Virus record (IMG/VR): IMGVR_UViG_3300017971_000175
Location: 1 to 31,768 of that record
From: a virus
DNA length: 31,768 nt
Strand: one strand, 5' to 3'
In this document: piece by piece, positions 1 to 6,553 of the stretch
How the letters are laid out: each line of letters begins with the position of its first letter
Position numbering within the stretch: position 1 is the stretch's first letter
The notes under the pieces: model-generated
Databases searched by the model: none
What the model saw: the letters and a program-made list of their open reading frames with translations, nothing else
What the model was told of the DNA's origin: nothing
Translations under genes and position numbers: made by a program

Positions 1-123
1 CCCCCCCGCCGTGTACCTGCTAAAATGTGGCACAGTCCAATTAAGAATTAGAACATTGTAATGTCTTACTAGGTTTTCACAAGTCCACGCGACATCATCT
101 ATCAGTTGCGCGTTTGTGTCAAA
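1..123. repeat. Terminal direct repeat (circular overlap)
   Basis: Bases 1-123 are identical to 31646-31768. Genes read coherently across the joint, so this is best explained as an assembler overlap on a circular (or circularly permuted) genome, not a biological terminal repeat. The non-redundant unit is then 31,645 bp. Confidence 0.95.
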
Positions 124-654
124 TTTGTATGTTGATTTTTTAACAAGCCAAAAGCGCCCATCTGCTAAACCGCGATGACTAAATTTTTTTCGTAGGTTCA
201 TCGGGTTGTCGTGCAGGCCAAAACCAATCAAATGAATATTGTTGTGTTCTGCTAATTCAATCAGCTTAGGGAACATTTCGAACATTTCATTCAGATTCAT
301 AGCGGGTTGCTTGGTTAACCTGAATTGATTTTGGTTTTCAAACGTTACGTCTAAACTAAGTTTTTTAGATAAGATTTGTTGTTTAGGGTATGAAACAACC
401 TTCTTAAAATCGTCGCACATAAAAACAGCCCATTCGCCAACATCCATCATATTTAACGCGTGGTTGCGTTGATACGCAAGTCCTTTTTCAGCATTTGTAA
501 CTATGCCTTCGCCCCAAAGTGTTCCACCTTTTTTGAATAAATCATAGTCGGTTTCCTTATGTATTAGAACCCTATGTTTAATTCGATTTTCGTGCAACGC
601 TTTGCTAGTTGTCGCCGTATTAAACCGATTATAAAAAAACGTGAAAACCTTCAC
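1..654 (-). CDS. GT-A glycosyltransferase-like protein, N-terminal 218 codons (continues at 31644)
   Basis: Probable nucleotide-sugar transferase acting on oxidised DNA bases, like the TET/JBP-associated glycosyltransferases (TAGT); this role is inferred. The frame opens with GTG at 654 in a GTGA overlap with the stop of the ParB-like gene. Visible features are an N-terminal beta strand (KVFTFFYNRF), a GEGIVTNAEKGLAYQRN segment (about residues 48-64) typical of the GT-A sugar-nucleotide region, and an acidic FMCDD motif (78-82) in the place of a DxD metal site. The frame stays open to base 1, crosses the circular joint, and resumes at 31644 if the G-tract there has seven G. As written (eight G) it ends 22 codons later in an Arg/Lys-rich tail. 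GT fold fairly likely; TAGT subfamily less certain. Confidence 0.65.
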   Translation of the reverse strand, partial: MKVFTFFYNRFNTATTSKALHENRIKHRVLIHKETDYDLFKKGGTLWGEGIVTNAEKGLAYQRNHALNMMDVGEWAVFMCDDFKKVVSYPKQQILSKKLSLDVTFENQNQFRLTKQPAMNLNEMFEMFPKLIELAEHNNIHLIGFGLHDNPMNLRKKFSHRGLADGRFWLVKKSTYKFDTNAQLIDDVAWTCENLVRHYNVLILNWTVPHFSRYTAGG

Positions 655-1220
655 AGTTTGTTTTTTTCAGCCTTTAAAAAGTCTATAACCATCTTACCAA
701 CATACGCATCACGGTCGCGCCAAAATTTAACCAATTCGTACGCCTCGTCGTAGTGTTGTGGTTCAAACTCAATTTGTATTGCCTTCTTTACGCCGTCGGC
801 CATACCCTGCAATTCGCCGTCTACGTCTTCTTCGTCTAAAATACCGTAGTCTACTTCGTCTTCGGGTTGCCATACATCTAAACCCCATTCGGTAAGGCTT
901 ACAGCGTCCCAAGTATTAGCTAGGCTATCCCATTCCCATTGACCGAAACTAACGTTGTCTTTAATTATAAACTCGCGTTGTTTTTCTTCGGGCCAATCTA
1001 CAACCTCCACAGGCGCTTCTTTCCACCCTGCTTCCTGCATTGCCTTTAATCGCATATTGCCACCAAGTACAACCATATCCGTATTGACAACAATCGGTCG
1101 CACGTTTGCCATTTCGGGAAACTGCTTTAGGCTGTCAACTAGCTTTTTAAATTTATCGTCGCGAATGACGCGCGGGTTGTCTTCGTTTGGTTGTATGTTA
1201 GTTATTGCAGTAAGTTCCAT
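651..1220 (-). CDS. ParB/Srx-like domain protein
   Basis: 189 aa protein with an N-terminal ParB/sulfiredoxin-like domain. An IQPNEDNPR strand-turn starts the fold (about residues 9-17), followed by RPIVVN and the signature LGGNMRLKAMQEAGW (about 52-66), then a KDNVSFGQWEWD segment. This arrangement is the one commonly found next to or fused to phage DNA methyltransferases and other DNA-modifying enzymes; chromosome-partition ParB differs. The C-terminal third is acidic and has no recognised domain. Its stop overlaps the GTG start of the glycosyltransferase-like gene, and the TET/JBP-type oxygenase follows, so it probably belongs to the DNA-modification cassette. Whether it is a nuclease, NTPase or targeting factor cannot be told from sequence. 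Confidence 0.8.
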   Translation of the reverse strand: MELTAITNIQPNEDNPRVIRDDKFKKLVDSLKQFPEMANVRPIVVNTDMVVLGGNMRLKAMQEAGWKEAPVEVVDWPEEKQREFIIKDNVSFGQWEWDSLANTWDAVSLTEWGLDVWQPEDEVDYGILDEEDVDGELQGMADGVKKAIQIEFEPQHYDEAYELVKFWRDRDAYVGKMVIDFLKAEKNKL

Positions 1221-1389
1221 TTTTGTAGTTTTTTAGTGCTTCGTTACTTGTTGCGCCTTTTGCTTTTTTGCAGGGTTGGCCATTCCAATAAGCGTCTGCG
1301 TCTTCGCGGCTAAAACAATAGAACTGCATCGTATAGGTGTTTTGCGTAATATACAGCCCGTAATTTTCATGATTTTTATTCTGTTTCAT
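1198..1389 (-). CDS. Small protein of unknown function
   Basis: 63 aa, no recognised family. The start chosen is the ATG at 1389, one base after the TAA stop of the preceding gene. The longer open frame upstream (to 1539) only shadows that gene. The body contains an aromatic, strand-like stretch (YTMQFYCFSREDADAYW), consistent with a small sandwich fold of a kind often seen in phage accessory genes. The 3' end overlaps the start of the ParB-like gene by 23 bases, suggesting co-translation with it. Two cysteines are not arranged as an obvious metal site. Confidence 0.55.
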   Translation of the reverse strand: MKQNKNHENYGLYITQNTYTMQFYCFSREDADAYWNGQPCKKAKGATSNEALKNYKNGTYCNN

Positions 1390-1390
1390 C

Positions 1391-1600
1391 TTATTTGTTT
1401 TGGTTGAATGTTTCGTTGTAGTATTGTTCGCTTGATTTAAACTTTCCAAACCCTTTATCATAAGCCTCCTCAATCTGTTCGCGTTCCATTTCGAGTAGTT
1501 CGGTTGCTCGTTTGTAAACGTATGCAGATAATTCTTCAACGTCTAACCCTTGCTCCATTCGTTTAACGTCCTCAATCAATTCTTGCAATGGTGTTTTCAT
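1391..1600 (-). CDS. Small helical protein, unknown function
   Basis: 69 aa, charged and predominantly helical, beginning MKTPLQELIEDV. Small proteins with this N-terminal pattern, followed by a ReqIeeAYdkG-type helix (here EREQIEEAYDKG), are frequent in Bacteroidota phages, but no function is known to me. It sits one base before the next small gene and one base after the previous one in a run of tightly packed accessory genes between the sigma-like factor and the DNA-modification cassette. Confidence 0.65.
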   Translation of the reverse strand: MKTPLQELIEDVKRMEQGLDVEELSAYVYKRATELLEMEREQIEEAYDKGFGKFKSSEQYYNETFNQNK

Positions 1601-1601
1601 C

Positions 1602-1856
1602 TTATTTGTTTTTGATTTTCGCTTTGCGCTTCTTTGGCTTGGCTGTTTCGTAAAAATCTAGCATTGTGTTCGCCATTATTTGCGCGCTACGCCCACACGA
1701 AAAACATAACTGCGCCTTTGGGTCTACGTATTGGTACGCCTCCAAATATGCGCGCTGTTCTGCACGGCTTATTCTACCGTGCGCAAAGTTGTTTTTAAAC
1801 CGTTCTAACTGTTCGCGGTGTTCTTTTACAAACTTCAAAACTTGTTGCTTTGTCAT
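1602..1856 (-). CDS. Small basic protein with a CxxC pair
   Basis: 84 aa, unknown. Two charged helices at the N-terminus are followed by CFSCGRSAQIMANTMLDFY (about residues 51-69), a CxxC knuckle in front of a helix, and a Lys/Arg-rich tail (KPKKRKAKIKNK). The pattern could bind zinc with a partner or as a dimer, and the basic tail could contact nucleic acid, but neither is shown. Its ATG overlaps the stop of the membrane-protein gene upstream (ATGA). Confidence 0.65.
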   Translation of the reverse strand: MTKQQVLKFVKEHREQLERFKNNFAHGRISRAEQRAYLEAYQYVDPKAQLCFSCGRSAQIMANTMLDFYETAKPKKRKAKIKNK

Positions 1857-2119
1857 ATTATTTCATTTCTGTAGATTATACGCTCAAACAATAGTGCCAT
1901 TGCGCCCGTATAAAGGGCCATCATAAAGCCACCACAAGCAAAACCAATAAACAGGCCTAGCCACCAACTAAGGCACATCGGGCAATCTAACGGCTTTAGC
2001 CCTACGCTTTCGGGTATGTTTAACAGGGCTTTAATACGTAAATCAATCATCAATATTTCCACGAATATCAATGATAGTACAGCCGCCAACATTGCGTTTA
2101 ATATAATCGTCGTAATCAT
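1853..2119 (-). CDS. Small membrane protein with CPMC motif
   Basis: 88 aa with two or three predicted membrane segments: residues 3-24 (ITTIILNAMLAAVLSLIF...), about 51-67, and about 66-80. Between the first two lies PLDCPMCLSWW, a CxxC-aromatic motif recurrent in small phage membrane proteins of Bacteroidota. The start at 2119 gives a full first membrane helix but overlaps the sigma-like gene by 77 bases. A shorter start at 2050 (ATGATTGA overlap) would remove that helix. I prefer 2119 because related small proteins keep the N-terminal helix. Function unknown. Confidence 0.6.
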   Translation of the reverse strand: MITTIILNAMLAAVLSLIFVEILMIDLRIKALLNIPESVGLKPLDCPMCLSWWLGLFIGFACGGFMMALYTGAMALLFERIIYRNEII

Positions 2120-2591
2120 CTTTTAAATTGTTTAGTGTTTTTTTAACTGTGTTTCCAACCGATTTGTACGGTATACCTGTAACCGCTTGCACCTTGCGGT
2201 AAGAGCCTTCTTGTATCCATAACTTTACTATTTCGCGGTCGTACCAATAGCAGTCTTCTAAAAGCGTTTCAACTATGGTTAGGTCTTGTTCTAACTGTTC
2301 GTCGTACGGTTCGGCCTGTTGCCCTTCGGGTATATCGGCAAACGTTTCAAATAACTTGTATTTAACTGCAAACGTACTTCGGGGGCTTGTCCCCATATTC
2401 ATAATCGTACGCACAACGTAATAACGCAAATACCCGCCTTCGTTTAGTTCATTCCACTTGTCCGTTGACATTTCTAACAGCATTAACGCAACTTCCTGTA
2501 TTAAGTCGTCTGCGTGTTTGTACGTTAGTTTTTTAGCCAACTCGTGCAGTTCCACGTCGGTAATTAGGTCTATTATAGCACGTTCACGCAA
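2043..2591 (-). CDS. RNA polymerase sigma-70-like factor
   Basis: 182 aa, resembling the compact sigma-like factors of Bacteroidota phages. The N-terminal region-2-like helix contains HADDLIQEVALMLLE (about residues 26-40), matching the core-binding DLxQEvfl pattern of group IV factors. A YLRYYVVRTIMN segment follows, and the C-terminal region-4-like HTH is SYRKVQAVTGIPYKSVGNTV (about 130-149). It starts at TTG 2591 and overlaps the upstream gene by 8 bases. It probably redirects host RNA polymerase to phage promoters; the GGCACA-N14-CTATTTA motifs in the head and tail region are candidate targets (inference). Confidence 0.75.
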   Translation of the reverse strand: MRERAIIDLITDVELHELAKKLTYKHADDLIQEVALMLLEMSTDKWNELNEGGYLRYYVVRTIMNMGTSPRSTFAVKYKLFETFADIPEGQQAEPYDEQLEQDLTIVETLLEDCYWYDREIVKLWIQEGSYRKVQAVTGIPYKSVGNTVKKTLNNLKDDYDDYIKRNVGGCTIIDIRGNIDD

Positions 2592-2826
2592 AGTGTTTAA
2601 AAACTAATATTATCAATGATATACCAAACAAAGTTGACGTTAAAAGTATCAATAATAAATTAACAATGCGTTCTATTTTTTTATCGTACTTCTTTGCCTG
2701 CACCTGTTGTTCTTCATATCCAAACATTTCTAGTCGTACTTTCTTTAAGGTTTGGCGTTCGGCTTGGTTCTTTGGCTTGTAACGCTTTAGCGCCTTCAAG
2801 ATTATTACCCTTTCCCGCTTAGTCAT
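2584..2826 (-). CDS. Small tail-anchored membrane protein
   Basis: 80 aa with a strongly basic, helical N-terminal half and one C-terminal membrane segment (about residues 54-76, VNLLLILLTSTLFGISLIILVF). The topology is that of a tail-anchored inner-membrane protein with a cytoplasmic basic domain. The ATG overlaps the stop of the replication gene, and its own stop overlaps the TTG start of the sigma-like gene, so all three are co-translated. No family is recognised. Possible roles such as membrane attachment of replication or an anti-host factor are guesses. Confidence 0.65.
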   Translation of the reverse strand: MTKRERVIILKALKRYKPKNQAERQTLKKVRLEMFGYEEQQVQAKKYDKKIERIVNLLLILLTSTLFGISLIILVFKHFA

Positions 2827-3481
2827 TCTTTAGTTTTTTGTGCAGGCCGCTAATTGCTTGCGCAACACTTGGCGGCGGCGTGTATGTTGGTTTCTGTTCT
2901 TGCTTTTTGTAGGTCTTTGGTTTTGCTTCGTAGATGTTAAGCCAACCGTTTTCTATTGCCTGTTCTACTTCTACAATATTTTGTTCTGTTGTTTTGTAAT
3001 TCATCTTCATGCAAATTGCGTCAATGCTTGTTTGCGGCCTTTGCTTGCCCCGTTCGTTGCACATCTTTAGCCAAGTATTAAAACGTTCGTTCAGTTTGTT
3101 GTTTTCAAAATAGCGCGCGCCCTGTTTTATATCATTTACACTTACACTATCATTAACACTTACACTTCCATTAACACTTACAGCTAGATTTGCTTGGCTT
3201 TGCTTGGCAATTGTAGCATTTGCTTGTTTTGCTTGCGCACCTTTACGCCCTGCACTTGCGCGCTTTTCTTTAATTGTTTCAAACTTTACCAAATCGCGTT
3301 TTAAGGCTTGTTTAATTGGTATAAAACACATCTTTGTTAAACGGTCGGGCGCTTCGGGTTGTTGGTCGTTAACGTACCTAAACAGGTGTTTAACTAACTT
3401 GCCCGCTTCTTCGTTGGTTAGTTCTTCAAACGCTTCTATCCAATCGCAATAAGCAACGAATGATTTTTTGTTTTTTGCCAT
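2819..3481 (-). CDS. Replication-initiation-type protein (DUF6291-like N-terminus)
   Basis: 220 aa. The N-terminal domain (about residues 1-85, from KKSFVAYCDWIEAFEEL) resembles the DUF6291-type domain at the front of many Bacteroidota phage replication proteins. The middle holds a Gln/Ala/Lys-rich linker and three SVSVND-type repeats (about 103-119), encoded by tandem 18-bp DNA repeats. The C-terminal part has a helical segment and a proline-rich tail. ATG 3481 was preferred over the GTG at 3511 because it follows the leader AACAGAACAGAAAATG. The DnaA-like gene lies just upstream. The layout recalls lambda O, whose gene contains the origin iterons. Initiator role inferred. Confidence 0.6.
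   Translation of the reverse strand: MAKNKKSFVAYCDWIEAFEELTNEEAGKLVKHLFRYVNDQQPEAPDRLTKMCFIPIKQALKRDLVKFETIKEKRASAGRKGAQAKQANATIAKQSQANLAVSVNGSVSVNDSVSVNDIKQGARYFENNKLNERFNTWLKMCNERGKQRPQTSIDAICMKMNYKTTEQNIVEVEQAIENGWLNIYEAKPKTYKKQEQKPTYTPPPSVAQAISGLHKKLKND
3130..3183 (-). repeat. Three tandem 18-bp iterons (candidate replication origin)
   Basis: Units 3130-3147, 3148-3165 and 3166-3183 share the pattern tatcattaacacttacac. Copy 2 differs from copy 1 at one position, and copy 3 differs from copy 2 at three. They lie inside the replication gene and encode its SVSVND repeats. Four CAAGCAAA-type short repeats follow at about 3190-3240. Unit length and intragenic position match the lambda O iterons; origin function is inferred. 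Confidence 0.5.
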
Positions 3482-3500
3482 TTTCTGTTCTGTTTTGTTG

Positions 3501-3572
3501 TTAGTCTTCACGTATGTAGCCGAATAGTGCCATTACTAGGTCAAGGGCCATTAGTTTAACTTTTTCTTTCAT
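3501..3572 (-). CDS. Micro-ORF between DnaA-like and replication genes
   Basis: A 23-codon open frame (MKEKVKLMALDL...YIRED) starts at ATG 3572 inside the end of the DnaA-like gene and stops at 3501. It is followed directly by the leader AACAACAAAACAGAACAGAAAATG of the replication gene. It may be a short leader peptide or translational coupler. It could equally be chance, since the amphipathic composition is the only hint of coding. Confidence 0.3.
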   Translation of the reverse strand: MKEKVKLMALDLVMALFGYIRED

Positions 3573-4020
3573 AGTGCTGTAGTTTAAACCTTTGTCCTTT
3601 TTTTACTACTTCAAAACCCATCGGGCGGATTATGTTGTTAACGTCTATTTTAAAACTGCGCTCGTACTCCATGTCTTCGTCAAACCTGCGCAACCCGTTC
3701 AATATTGTTGCGTGATTAAAACCACCCATCAATTCCCCTAACTTGTTAAGGCTGTAAGGCAGGTTCATCAATTCTTCACGCGTTAACCAATAAATAATCC
3801 GTCTTGCACGTACGTATTCGCTTAGCCTTGTTTCCCTGCTAAGTAGCTTTTCAACGTCTAGGCCGAAATAATCCGCTACGCGTTGCGCTATATTTCTAAA
3901 GCGTAAAGGCGCTGAGCCTTCTTCTGCGGCCATTTTGTGCATCATTTCGTGATTTGCTATTAGCCGTTCGCGAAACTCGCTTACAAGCGTTTCAATAGCT
4001 TCTTTTTCTTTTTCAGTCAT
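3556..4020 (-). CDS. DnaA domain IV-like DNA-binding protein
   Basis: 154 aa. The segment from about residue 43 to 118 follows the DnaA C-terminal domain: VADYFGLDVEKLLS, then ETRLSEYVRARRIIYWLTRE (basic helix), then LGELMGGFNHATILNGLRRF, which corresponds to the DnaA signature GGRDHSTVLHA. No AAA+ domain is present, so this is the DNA-binding module alone with a helical N-terminal extension. It probably recognises an origin or recruits host replication proteins; the neighbouring iteron-bearing gene supports this. The start overlaps the NinG-like gene by 8 bases. Confidence 0.75.
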   Translation of the reverse strand: MTEKEKEAIETLVSEFRERLIANHEMMHKMAAEEGSAPLRFRNIAQRVADYFGLDVEKLLSRETRLSEYVRARRIIYWLTREELMNLPYSLNKLGELMGGFNHATILNGLRRFDEDMEYERSFKIDVNNIIRPMGFEVVKKGQRFKLQHYERKS

Positions 4021-4399
4021 TCTGTTTTTGTTTATAGTGGTTAATCATGTCTATTAGTTCTGCGTTGCTGTACTTGGCTGTTTTGTTGCTTGCGTGCAAT
4101 ATTTCTTCGGCCTTGCCTGCGTAGAATTTTCGGTCAATAAATATGCTAAATTTATATTGTTCGCCCTGTTTGAACATATTACACCCCACGCATTGCGCGG
4201 CGCAATTGTCTTCATCCCAACGTGTAGCATATTTTGAACGTGTTATAAAGTGTCCGCATTGCATTTGCTTAATCGGTTTTTTTATGCCACACGTGCAACA
4301 GGTACAAATACCGTCAACGCTATCCCTTTGCCGTATGTATTGACTAAATACGGTGTCAAGTTTTGCAACTAGCTTTTTTCGCGATACTGTTTTTTTCAT
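4013..4399 (-). CDS. ninG: NinG-like recombination protein
   Basis: 128 aa. It matches the lambda NinG (Rap) pattern: a basic N-terminal helix KKLVAKLDTVFSQYIRQRDS, a zinc-ribbon CTCCTCG, then MQCGHFITRSKYATRWDEDNC and CVGCNMF. The Cys pairs plus the GHF-x-R core form the HNH/treble-clef-like nuclease domain of the family. NinG/Rap cleaves or resolves branched recombination intermediates. It lies within a recombination operon (ERF, YqaJ exonuclease, SSB-like) and its ATG overlaps the stop of the nuclease-like gene (ATGA). Confidence 0.85.
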   Translation of the reverse strand: MKKTVSRKKLVAKLDTVFSQYIRQRDSVDGICTCCTCGIKKPIKQMQCGHFITRSKYATRWDEDNCAAQCVGCNMFKQGEQYKFSIFIDRKFYAGKAEEILHASNKTAKYSNAELIDMINHYKQKQND

Positions 4400-4827
4400 A
4401 TTAAAGTAAATTGTTCTTTGCGAATTAGTAGAACCAACTCACGGTCGTACAACGAACCATCGCGGCGGCCGCGTTTTGTATAGCCGCAAAGCGCATCGTA
4501 CAGTTCGTGCAAAAAGAAATATCCAATGCAGTCTTTAAACCTAAACACAATACAACAGGGCACGCGTTGTTCTACGCTTCTTTTTTGCAAGCCGTATATT
4601 TTTTTCAGCGCAATGTATACCGCCTGTTTCGCGTCGTGATACGCTATTTTGTGCGTGGTTTTTACTTCTGCAATAGCAACCAATTTGCCGTCTTTATACA
4701 GGCTTGCGTCTACAATATTGTACTTATCGTTCAATTTGTACGTTAGGCCTTTTTCTTTACACAACAGGGCAAGAGTTTCGCTTTCCCTTGCCCTGTCTTG
4801 TTGTGTTTCAAACGTTGCGCCGTGCAT
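4396..4827 (-). CDS. PD-(D/E)XK-type nuclease-like protein
   Basis: 143 aa. The core reads DASLYKDGKLVAIAEVKTTHK (about residues 40-60): an acidic residue, a beta-hairpin, then AEVK, the D...ExK metal-binding signature of restriction-type nucleases. A YHDAKQAV helix follows, matching the alpha-helix after the active site. A strand pair (PCCIVFRFKDCIGYFFLHEL) completes the small fold. The partners around it suggest DNA processing in recombination or replication, such as a Holliday-junction or flap nuclease. Exact specificity unknown. TAATG overlap with the SSB-like gene. Confidence 0.6.
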   Translation of the reverse strand: MHGATFETQQDRARESETLALLCKEKGLTYKLNDKYNIVDASLYKDGKLVAIAEVKTTHKIAYHDAKQAVYIALKKIYGLQKRSVEQRVPCCIVFRFKDCIGYFFLHELYDALCGYTKRGRRDGSLYDRELVLLIRKEQFTLI

Positions 4828-5120
4828 TAGAACGGGTTATCGTTAAACTCATCGTTGAATTGGTTTGCCATGTCGCCATTCAACGGGCCTGCGTTATTAA
4901 CGGCCGCCTGTTGCGTTGGTTTCCACGTGTCTACTTCTATGTAGTGCGTTGGCTTGCCTTCCTGTGTGTTGCGTTTTTCTTTTACAACAGCATTGACCCA
5001 ACCGTTTTCTAGGTTTTTACTTAACACATCCAAGTCTTTACGGCTAAAACTAAGGGTCGTTAGTGGCCCGTATTGTGTTTCCTTTACTCTAGCGCTTCCG
5101 CAAAATTGTTTTTCTTCCAT
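4827..5120 (-). CDS. Single-stranded DNA-binding-like protein
   Basis: 97 aa, mainly beta (about residues 6-68), with a Gln/Asn-rich linker and an acidic tail ending FNDEFNDNPF. The tail resembles the DDDIPF-type C-terminal tip by which SSB recruits partner proteins. The protein is shorter than cellular SSB (about 150-180 aa), and I cannot assign an OB-fold from sequence alone. Its position between the exonuclease and nuclease genes, downstream of the ERF annealing protein, fits an SSB substitute for phage recombination and replication. Confidence 0.55.
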   Translation of the reverse strand: MEEKQFCGSARVKETQYGPLTTLSFSRKDLDVLSKNLENGWVNAVVKEKRNTQEGKPTHYIEVDTWKPTQQAAVNNAGPLNGDMANQFNDEFNDNPF

Positions 5121-5122
5121 TT

Positions 5123-5788
5123 TTAGTTATTTATTATTTGATTTTTAAAGTTATTACATTCTTTTACGCGTTCAATGATACGCTCTATAGCCTGTTCGTC
5201 GCGTTGTACTTCAAACGTTTTAATACGCATTTTTGCGTCAACGTCGGAATAGGTTAGTGCGTGGGTTATTGTGTCGCGCTGTTCGTCGGTTAATTCATCA
5301 ACGCCCTGTTTACGCGCCTCAATACGGTATTCGCTTTGCAACAGGTGCGTCGGCGTGTCCATTAGGCAGTAATCTATAAACGCTACAGGTTTGTCGGTTA
5401 ACCACATATAACCCTGCATTTGCCAATAATAGTCGCTATTCGGTAATTCTGTTTCGTAAATTGGAAACGTATCTAACGACCAACTACACTTGATGTCGCG
5501 TATTGCGTTGGGTGTAATAACGTCGGGCGTACCTGTTACGTATTCGTTTGCAAAGTGCGTTTCGTTCTTTTCAATAAACGGTAGGTCGTACGTTGCCGAC
5601 AATAGTTGTATTGCCTGTTCTTCCATCATATTACCTTTTACGGTTTGTTTACTTGAAAAGAATATGCGCTTGCCGTACTGTTGTTCCTTTAGGTACGTTT
5701 TAACGTACGACTGCGCTGTTTTGCTTAATTCGCCTTTCTTGCGGGCGTTGGTCATAACCTTGCCAAGTGCTGAACATCGTATTTTCAT
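5123..5788 (-). CDS. YqaJ-type viral recombinase exonuclease
   Basis: 221 aa. Motifs of the YqaJ/lambda-exonuclease PD-(D/E)XK family appear in order: a GNMMEEQAI helix (about residues 53-61), GTPDVI (metal Asp), DIKCSW with the D-x-K catalytic strand, and YYWQMQGYMWLT, the glutamine helix typical of this family. It would resect DNA ends 5' to 3' and load the ERF partner encoded immediately upstream. Start ATG 5788 was chosen because it forms an ATGA overlap with the ERF stop; the frame extends further (to 5818) without good reason. Confidence 0.85.
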   Translation of the reverse strand: MKIRCSALGKVMTNARKKGELSKTAQSYVKTYLKEQQYGKRIFFSSKQTVKGNMMEEQAIQLLSATYDLPFIEKNETHFANEYVTGTPDVITPNAIRDIKCSWSLDTFPIYETELPNSDYYWQMQGYMWLTDKPVAFIDYCLMDTPTHLLQSEYRIEARKQGVDELTDEQRDTITHALTYSDVDAKMRIKTFEVQRDEQAIERIIERVKECNNFKNQIINN

Positions 5789-6321
5789 GATTCTGCTTGT
5801 TTTAGTATTTCGGCCCACACGTTGTCGTTAACAACATAATACTTTTCTATCCTGTCGCGGTCGTAACCGTCTTGTATTGCGCGCACGGCTTTTTTAAACG
5901 CGTCGCTTCCAACAGTCATAACCTTTTTCGTGGCCTTTGTTTGTACTTGTTTGCCTTGCGCGTCTGTGTCCTTATCAGTGATTATTCCGAGCATAGACAA
6001 CGAATAACGTCTATAATATGTAATTGCCGAGCCCTGCGTTTGAAACGCGTTCATACCTGCTAATTCTACGTTTTGCGGTATTTCACATTCGCTAACAAGT
6101 TGTTCGCCGCTTTCTAAGTGCGTTAGTATGGTTTTAATGTTGTTACCGTGCAACGGTTGCGACAAAACCAAACCGTGCTTCCTTAGTAGTGGCGTTATAA
6201 CGCTCATAATACTTGGCAGGTCGGCGTATTTATATTTGAACGCCTGTGTGCTTTTCTCAATTACGGGGCAATCCTGTTGAAAGTCGCTAACCGCTTGCCA
6301 TAAATTACTTTGCTTTTTCAT
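5785..6321 (-). CDS. erf: ERF-type single-strand annealing protein
   Basis: 178 aa. It matches the ERF superfamily: an N-terminal LWQAVSDFQ helix, FKYKYADLPSIM (the KYAxL motif, about residues 28-39), a PLLRKHGLVLSQPL strand, and QTQGSAITYYRRYSLSMLGI followed by DKDTDAQG. ERF proteins anneal complementary single strands in phage recombination and genome circularisation. ATG 6321 was preferred over the in-frame TTG at 6327. It overlaps the small HTH gene upstream and is coupled to the exonuclease downstream. Confidence 0.9.
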   Translation of the reverse strand: MKKQSNLWQAVSDFQQDCPVIEKSTQAFKYKYADLPSIMSVITPLLRKHGLVLSQPLHGNNIKTILTHLESGEQLVSECEIPQNVELAGMNAFQTQGSAITYYRRYSLSMLGIITDKDTDAQGKQVQTKATKKVMTVGSDAFKKAVRAIQDGYDRDRIEKYYVVNDNVWAEILKQAES

Positions 6322-6553
6322 TTTCAATTATCTGTTTTAGTGGTTTGTTGTTTAGTTTTCTTAACTCTAGATAGTCGTAAGCCGCTTCGTACACCCTTAG
6401 CGCTTCAATACGCCTGTTGGGCCTGTAATTGCTTAGAACGTCTATTACGGTGCTTCTTGGGTAACCCGAACGTTCGCTTACTTCTTTAATACCGCCGTAT
6501 GGCAGGTTGTCAAAAATCTGTTTGACCTTTTCAATTGTTTTTTGTTCTGTCAT
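6305..6553 (-). CDS. Small HTH DNA-binding protein
   Basis: 82 aa. The central part reads GGIKEVSERSGYPRSTVIDVL (about residues 20-40), a clear helix-turn-helix with the recognition helix at SRSTV-like positions, followed by a PNRRIEALRVYEAAYDYL helix. Proteins of this size and pattern occur in Bacteroidota phages and phage islands as transcriptional regulators. It lies directly before the recombination genes (ATGA overlap upstream) and could regulate the early units. Its operator is unknown. Confidence 0.7.
   Translation of the reverse strand: MTEQKTIEKVKQIFDNLPYGGIKEVSERSGYPRSTVIDVLSNYRPNRRIEALRVYEAAYDYLELRKLNNKPLKQIIENEKAK

Noticed and set aside
1-123. True biological direct terminal repeat (T7/T5-like)
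   Set aside because: The overlap is short, begins inside a homopolymer, and lies within a coding frame that continues across the joint. An assembler overlap of a circular molecule is simpler.
1390-1539. N-terminal extension of the gene at 1198-1389
   Set aside because: It overlaps the well-supported gene 1391-1600 in another frame. The ATG at 1389, right after that gene's stop, is the natural start.
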